Position numbers and translations under genes: made by a program
Source: JBOGXF01 sp050694275
GTDB lineage: Bacteria > Actinomycetota > CADDZG01 > WHSQ01
DNA: 18,903 nt
Assembly (NCBI GenBank): GCA_050694275.1
Contig: JBOGXF010000016.1
Coordinates: 1 to 18,903 of the forward strand
Reading direction: 5' to 3'
Notes under the pieces: generated by a model
Seen by the model: the letters and a program-made list of their open reading frames with translations, nothing else
The model's database searches: none
Told to the model about the DNA's origin: nothing
In this document: positions 15,055 through 18,903 of the stretch, in pieces
Numbering within the stretch: the first letter of the stretch is position 1
Layout: each line of letters begins with the position of its first letter

Positions 15055-15618
15055 ATGCGACGTCCAGGCGCCGACGCCCTCGTCTTCCAGAGTCTCTGGA
15101 CTACGGGCGAGCCTGTGCCCCTCGACCACCTAACCCGTGCGGAGGTGGCGGGACCGATGTGGGTTCGGCAGCAGGGCGAGAATGTCGCCACAGACAAAGA
15201 CGGCAACATCATCGGGTTCCGCGGCCTCAGCGTCCAACCGACGGATCATCGGCTCGAACTCCCCGAGAGGACGCTGTGGACCTGGTGCGCCTTCGACGCG
15301 GTGGGGATCATGGCTGCATTCGAAGCAAGCGGTCGGATCGTCTCGGCCGACCCCCTGAGCGGCACCCCGATCAAGATTGATTTTCAGCGTGGCCAACCGA
15401 CGACGAACGATCTCGTCGTCTTCTTCGCCGACGCACCCTCAGGCGGTGTCGACCGTACCGACTGGTGTCCTCTGGTCAACTTCTTCGAAAACGCCGAGGC
15501 GGCAAATCAGTGGGCAACCGAGCGAGGCCGCTCCGGGGAGCCTGTATCCCTCATCGACGCGACTCGCCAGGGCGCAGCCTTTTGGCGACCGCTCGCAGAA
15601 GCAGACCCAGGGCTCTAG
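15055..15618 (+). CDS. MerB-like alkylmercury lyase family protein
   Basis: A 187-residue protein of the organomercurial lyase fold. MerB cleaves the C-Hg bond of organomercurials, releasing Hg(II). 'TDKDGNIIGFRGLSVQPT' matches MerB's 'DKDGNIIGYGLTLRET' region, 'LWTWCAFDAVGIMAAF' matches 'LYAWCALDTLIFPALI', and 'DWCPLVNFFENAEAANQW' matches 'FCCHVHFFASVPTAEDW'. The known catalytic set Cys96/Asp99/Cys159 corresponds to Cys78, Asp81 and Cys138, all kept; the second Cys of CC is Pro. The N-terminal winged-helix part is shorter than in plasmid MerB (212 residues). No merA, merR or merT is nearby, so mercury as the substrate is uncertain. A weak ribosome binding site precedes ATG 15055. Confidence 0.83.
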   Translation: MRRPGADALVFQSLWTTGEPVPLDHLTRAEVAGPMWVRQQGENVATDKDGNIIGFRGLSVQPTDHRLELPERTLWTWCAFDAVGIMAAFEASGRIVSADPLSGTPIKIDFQRGQPTTNDLVVFFADAPSGGVDRTDWCPLVNFFENAEAANQWATERGRSGEPVSLIDATRQGAAFWRPLAEADPGL

Positions 15619-15640
15619 AGAGAATCCCCGTCTTGCTTAA

Positions 15641-16024
15641 CTACCCACCGTCGCAGTTGTCCTCGACGAACCGATCGAAACGCTTTCCAGCCTCCTGTAT
15701 CTCTTCGGACGCGGCCGCGTTCGCGTTGCCCGCCCGAAACTCCCGGGCGGATGCCGCAAGAATCTCCGAATCGTCTCTGATGTCCTCGGCCGCCGCCTCC
15801 ACAAGGCGGTCGAGCTCATCGTCGGTCGGGTGTCTCTCCAATCGGTCGAGAGCGATGGCCTGATCGCAGAACGCGCCGAGATCCCCGGATCCTGATGTTC
15901 CATCGCCGCCGCCACATCCCACCGCCGCGAGCGCGACGATCGCGGCTATTACGCGAGCACGGATTCTTGAAGGCCCGACTATGAGTCCGAACATGGCCAG
16001 CCGATCTCGCTGCATCTGATTCAC
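15641..16024 (-). CDS. Small lipoprotein, translationally coupled to the nucleotide cyclase
   Basis: A protein of up to 127 residues. 'RVIAAIVALAAVGCGGGDG' is a lipoprotein signal with lipobox AVGC; the modified Cys is residue 37 from the GTG at 16024 or 27 from the ATG at 15994, the latter giving a more typical signal length. The mature part is acidic and helical (DLGAFCDQAIALDRLERHPTDDEL..., then AASEEIQEAGKRFDRFVEDNC), with two Cys that could pair. I know no family by name; small actinobacterial lipoproteins with this helical-hairpin look are common. The GTG overlaps the cyclase TGA (GTGA, 16021-16024), so both are made from one transcript. Confidence 0.75.
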   Translation of the reverse strand: MNQMQRDRLAMFGLIVGPSRIRARVIAAIVALAAVGCGGGDGTSGSGDLGAFCDQAIALDRLERHPTDDELDRLVEAAAEDIRDDSEILAASAREFRAGNANAAASEEIQEAGKRFDRFVEDNCDGG

Positions 16025-17205
16025 TCGATGAATGAAACAGCCAATCCGCCGGCGTCCCTGCGAGCCTTGTCCGTGGCCGACGGTAAGTCTGACAAGACCT
16101 TGAAGCGCGCGCTCTCCAGATCGATGCCGGGAACGGCGCCGTCGCCTACACCCAGTCGTTCCAACAGCTGCTTTGTGACGAGTGTTGTTCCTGGACTAGC
16201 GGACTCCTGCACACGTGCGGTTTCATTCACCTCGTCCCCGAGGGCAGTCACATCCAAACGCCCCCCGGGCACGAGTTGGCCCATATAGAGACTTCCTCCC
16301 CAGTGCAGTCCGACCTTCATCAAGCACTCGCTGTCCACGGTCTCGCGGAACACCTGTCTCGATATCTCGTGAATCGCACGGGCCGCTTGGATCGCAGCTG
16401 CGGCAGCGCGTGACGGCGAGCCGAGATCTGTCGCAAGAAAAAACGCTGATGCCCCATCACCCGCGTGCTTGCCGACGATCCCACGCTCGGCGGCGATCGC
16501 GGCATCGATCCCGGTCCACAGCCGGCGAACCATCTTGAAGTAAACGGCACTGGAAAGTTCGCGCGACAACCGACCAGACTCATGGAGGTCGCAGAACAAG
16601 ACTGCCGCTTCCTGGGGCTGGGGATCCACGAGCCGGGCCATCCTCTCGTGCATCTGTTGATCACCTCGAACGAGCAACGACATCAGGTTGGGATTCACGT
16701 CTATGAAGAAGATTAAGAGCATGCCGACGGGAACCGCCGCGTCGTCGTTGATCCGAATCGCGCAGAAGTTGACCCGGTAGGTGGGTAGCTCCGGGTCGCG
16801 TGGGTCCCGGTACTCGAACGAGCTCGACCACACCAGTGGGACCGTCGCGGCGGGCCGGACCTCATCGATGAGAGAGGAAAAGGGCTCGCCTAGCAGCTCA
16901 CCTACGTCGAGGCCGCGCTCAAGCATGTTCCTCGCGAAAAAAGGAGCGACCTCGAAGAACAGCGCCACCTGGCTTTCTGGGGTGGCGGTCCGTAACCACT
17001 CGTCGTACGTCGTCCATACCCGAGCGAAGTTCTGCCCGTAGCCGAGGTCCGTGTCATCGTCGACGCGCAGGAAACCCCGCAGGGTTCGAGATACCCACTT
17101 CAGATTCCAGTCGGCATCGGTGATGAGAGCCGACCACTGCATCCGGTCCAGCTGATCCGCCCAGTCTTTCAGCGGATCCACGAGATCACGCTTGAGCATC
17201 GCCAC
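16021..17205 (-). CDS. Soluble class III adenylate/guanylate cyclase with a PAS-like N-terminal domain
   Basis: A 394-residue protein that should form a cyclic nucleotide from ATP or GTP. Residues 20-175 include a PAS-like segment (SALITDADWNLKWVSR and a last strand 'VPVGMLLIFFIDVNP'), probably the sensor. Residues 198-375 are the cyclase homology domain: metal Asp206 in AVLFCDL, Lys246 and metal Asp250 in GIVGKHAGDG, Asp318 in RLDVTALGDEVN, Asn327 and Arg331 in the transition-state motif. All the residues normally needed are present, and Lys246/Asp318 point to ATP. No membrane helix is seen, so it is cytosolic. The start is GTG 17205 (ATG 17199 is an alternative). It is translationally coupled to a lipoprotein and divergent from a methyltransferase. 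Confidence 0.88.
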   Translation of the reverse strand: MAMLKRDLVDPLKDWADQLDRMQWSALITDADWNLKWVSRTLRGFLRVDDDTDLGYGQNFARVWTTYDEWLRTATPESQVALFFEVAPFFARNMLERGLDVGELLGEPFSSLIDEVRPAATVPLVWSSSFEYRDPRDPELPTYRVNFCAIRINDDAAVPVGMLLIFFIDVNPNLMSLLVRGDQQMHERMARLVDPQPQEAAVLFCDLHESGRLSRELSSAVYFKMVRRLWTGIDAAIAAERGIVGKHAGDGASAFFLATDLGSPSRAAAAAIQAARAIHEISRQVFRETVDSECLMKVGLHWGGSLYMGQLVPGGRLDVTALGDEVNETARVQESASPGTTLVTKQLLERLGVGDGAVPGIDLESARFKVLSDLPSATDKARRDAGGLAVSFIE

Positions 17206-17216
17206 CGCTTGATTAT

Positions 17217-17230
17217 CACGCAGTTGCGTG
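17217..17230. promoter_or_regulatory. 14-bp palindrome in the cyclase/methyltransferase divergent promoter region
   Basis: CACGCA-gt-TGCGTG is a perfect 6-bp inverted repeat with a 2-base spacer, 11 bases upstream of the cyclase start and about 30 bases before the methyltransferase start. The size and position suit an operator for a dimeric regulator acting on either gene. No regulator gene is adjacent. Confidence 0.5.
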
Positions 17231-17262
17231 GACCCTCACCGCCCCGGATGCGAAGCTGACAC

Positions 17263-17976
17263 ATGATGGACCTCCGCAAGGTGTGGGAGCAACGAGCTGC
17301 GCAGTGGCGAGAATGGGCGCGCAAGCCCGGACACGACCCCTACTGGGCCTATTCAGACTCGTTTTTCGAGCACATCGTGCCGCCGCATCCGGGGACGGTG
17401 CTCGAGATCGGTTGCGGCGAAGGGCGAGTCACGCGCTCGCTGGCGACACAATCCGACACCGTTGTCGGGATCGACACGTCACCAACCCTCGTTGCAGACG
17501 CGCTCGCGGCCGACAACGATTCAGGCTACGTCGTCGGCGACGCAGCCATGCTTCCATTCAGGAACGACTCCTTCGACACTGTCGTGGCCTACAACTCGCT
17601 GATGGATCTCAACGACATGCCCCAAGGCATTGCCGAGGCGAGCAGGGTACTGAAGGGCGGCGGGCGCTTCTGCGTGTGCATCGTCCACCCTCTGCGAGAT
17701 GCAGGCCAATTCACGACCGACGAGGTCGACGCTCCGTTCGCCCTTACCGACTACTTCGAATCTCGCCGTTACGAGGACAGCTTCGAACGGGACGGTTTGC
17801 AAATGACCTTTACATCCTGCCGCTATCCGCTCAGTGATTACGCTGACGCACTCGAGCGCGCCGGTCTCTTGATCGAACGCATCAAGGAACCCCTTCCCGA
17901 CCCATCCAAGAAACCGGAGTTGCAACGGGCCCAACGCATCCCGATGTTCCTCTTCCTGCGCGCGCTCAGGCCCTAG
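17263..17976 (+). CDS. Class I SAM-dependent methyltransferase
   Basis: An intact 237-residue methyltransferase (Methyltransf_11-like). 'TVLEIGCGEGRVTRSLA' is motif I, 'VVGIDTSPTLVADA' motif II, 'VVGDAAMLPFRNDSFDTVVAYNSLMDL' motifs III-IV, and 'ASRVLKGGGRFCVCIVHP' motif V. The N-terminus 'VWEQRAAQWREWARKPGHDPYWAY' is a helical lid, and the second half (DYFESRRYEDSFERDGLQMTF...) is the substrate part. The substrate is unknown, although the layout is like ubiquinone/menaquinone-type and small-molecule methyltransferases. ATG 17263 is followed by a second ATG; a purine-rich sequence upstream is weak. It is the only complete methyltransferase of the three in the window. Confidence 0.88.
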   Translation: MMDLRKVWEQRAAQWREWARKPGHDPYWAYSDSFFEHIVPPHPGTVLEIGCGEGRVTRSLATQSDTVVGIDTSPTLVADALAADNDSGYVVGDAAMLPFRNDSFDTVVAYNSLMDLNDMPQGIAEASRVLKGGGRFCVCIVHPLRDAGQFTTDEVDAPFALTDYFESRRYEDSFERDGLQMTFTSCRYPLSDYADALERAGLLIERIKEPLPDPSKKPELQRAQRIPMFLFLRALRP

Positions 17977-18057
17977 CTCCGGGGGCGCAGCCGACGCACG
18001 AGGACCGTCCGAATCCGGATTCACAGCCGCGGTCAGCATTTCCTGTGACTCACAGCA

Positions 18058-18819
18058 TCAGAAGTAAATCCTCCTCCAAGCCGTCCACCAATCGCCCGCT
18101 TGCGCCACGACGGTACGCCCGTCGATGATCTCGACGCCCTCGCGGTGCCGGTACTTCTCCGCGTGCCCCGAGGTGGCGAGCCGGATCTCGATCTCGCACG
18201 GCCGACCCGGGTCATACGGCTCGACCGCCCTGGGATTTTCGAGGGCCTTCTTCGCGCCTTCCTCGATCAGCCGGCGCGCACGGATCGCCGGTACGTGTCT
18301 CGCGCTGAAACGGCCGAACGCTCGCTTTACCGGGACGGTGGTGAGCCCGGCGCCGAGCAACTCGCGCGCCTCACGACACACGGCGTCGTCTCCCGTAACC
18401 ATCAGGACGGGGCACTGCCAATGCCCACACAACGCGGCGTTGATGGCCGTTTCGCCGACCTCCACTTGGTTGAACTTCAGGTGGTGCCACTCCGTGCCGG
18501 ACACGGTGTGGCTAAGTACCCCGTCGGGCGTCCCGGCCCTCGCATGCATCCCGACAAACAACGATGCATCGCAACCCTGCTCCAGGAACTCCGTGTATTC
18601 CGTCCATTCGTTCTGCACGACGTACTCACAGCGCGGATCGAGGAGGTCTGCCACCAGGGAATTGAATGTCCAGCCTTTGCCTGCACCGTGGCAATCCATC
18701 ACAACCGTCTCGGTGGCTCCGGCATCGTACGCCCCTCGCACGGCGGCGTTGATCTCCTCCGTGTAGAGGCGCTGACCTAGGAACGCCAGCTTGCAGTGGC
18801 CCCACCGTGATCGTTTCAT
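18058..18819 (-). CDS. M55 family D-aminopeptidase (DppA-like), N-terminus atypical or truncated
   Basis: Family M55 enzymes are zinc D-aminopeptidases; DppA of Bacillus subtilis releases D-Ala from D-peptides. Visible family motifs: 'YTEEINAAVRGAYDAGATETVVMDCHGAG' (His44), 'FVGMHARAGTPDGVLSHTVSG' (His92), 'FNQVEVGETAINAAL' (Glu123), 'CPVLMVTGDDAVCREAREL' and 'TVPVKRAFGRFSARHVP'. The two first metal ligands of DppA, in the N-terminal 'DMEG' motif, are missing: here the first 18 residues read MKRSRWGHCKLAFLGQRL, and the frame stays open to the window edge without DMEG. So the 5' end is probably rearranged or shifted, and zinc binding would be incomplete. Length is 253 against about 274 for DppA. 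Confidence 0.8.
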   Translation of the reverse strand: MKRSRWGHCKLAFLGQRLYTEEINAAVRGAYDAGATETVVMDCHGAGKGWTFNSLVADLLDPRCEYVVQNEWTEYTEFLEQGCDASLFVGMHARAGTPDGVLSHTVSGTEWHHLKFNQVEVGETAINAALCGHWQCPVLMVTGDDAVCREARELLGAGLTTVPVKRAFGRFSARHVPAIRARRLIEEGAKKALENPRAVEPYDPGRPCEIEIRLATSGHAEKYRHREGVEIIDGRTVVAQAGDWWTAWRRIYF

Positions 18820-18903
18820 TTGGCCCCACCTGCGCCGTCGGTAGGTTAGCTCCTTCTCGGTTGTGAGAAAGAGGTGAAGACCGTGGGGAGCCGGGCCCTG
18901 CCC
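18820..18903. other. Window-edge segment upstream of the M55 gene
   Basis: No gene is certain. On the minus strand the M55 frame remains open through this stretch. On the plus strand GAGGTGA is followed by GTG at about 18882, a possible start of a gene running off the window, but only seven codons are visible. Confidence 0.3.

Noticed and set aside
18820..18903. Possible YgjP-like metallopeptidase fragment (RRWGQMKRSRWGHC resembles M.TRWGSC)
   Set aside because: Too short and lacks the HE..H region; more simply a repeat at a rearranged 5' end.
1..18903. CRISPR arrays, tRNA or rRNA genes
   Set aside because: No regularly spaced repeat-spacer units and no recognisable tRNA or rRNA sequence on reading.

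Overview
The window is high-GC bacterial DNA with actinobacterial character. Supporting signs are GTG/TTG starts, a mycothiol-dependent maleylpyruvate-isomerase-type (MDMPI/DinB) protein, a PPOX-class flavin/F420 protein, a DUF2516-like membrane protein, and a TnpB of the type common in Actinomycetota. The genus cannot be told; an uncultured soil or sediment actinomycete is a reasonable guess. There is no rRNA, tRNA or CRISPR array. The genes form short one- or two-gene units on both strands with no shared pathway, so this reads as a patchy accessory region.

Layout. 1-3.3 kb: the 3' end of an IS30-family transposase abuts and truncates a secreted subtilase, followed by a large unrecognised secreted protein whose frame carries a TGA right after its signal peptide. 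3.2-5.2 kb: a 16-bp inverted repeat and a DUF2516-like membrane protein; a translationally coupled PadR regulator/2TM-protein pair behind four phased TTACGAA-type repeats; a RidA-family protein shifted out of frame at an A6 tract; a long hairpin; a 56-residue membrane microprotein. 5.2-6.6 kb: a degenerate single-gene TnpB element with possible matching ends. 6.7-9.4 kb: a small secreted protein, an Asp-box beta-propeller (sialidase-like) protein, and a serine beta-lactamase-like gene lacking its 5' end.

9.4-11.9 kb: a small membrane protein overlapping a frameshifted methyltransferase; a ClpP homologue with none of the Ser-His-Asp triad; a lipoprotein. 11.9-14.1 kb: a RibD/DHFR-like reductase, the MDMPI-like protein, the PPOX protein and a small membrane protein. 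14.2-15.6 kb: a second frameshifted methyltransferase divergent from a MerB-like alkylmercury lyase that keeps the Cys/Asp/Cys catalytic set. 15.6-18.9 kb: a soluble class III nucleotide cyclase translationally coupled to a lipoprotein, a divergent methyltransferase, and an M55 D-aminopeptidase without its N-terminal metal ligands.

The strongest overall signal is the number of broken genes: one in-frame stop, four frameshifts, one IS truncation and two or three 5' truncations in 19 kb. Small indels in short homopolymers could be assembly errors; the IS junction, the head-to-head truncation and the changed catalytic residues are harder to explain that way. The candidates most worth following are the triad-less ClpP, the orphan MerB-like lyase, the cyclase-lipoprotein pair and the PadR/2TM module with its repeat array. 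No complete new multi-gene system is evident.
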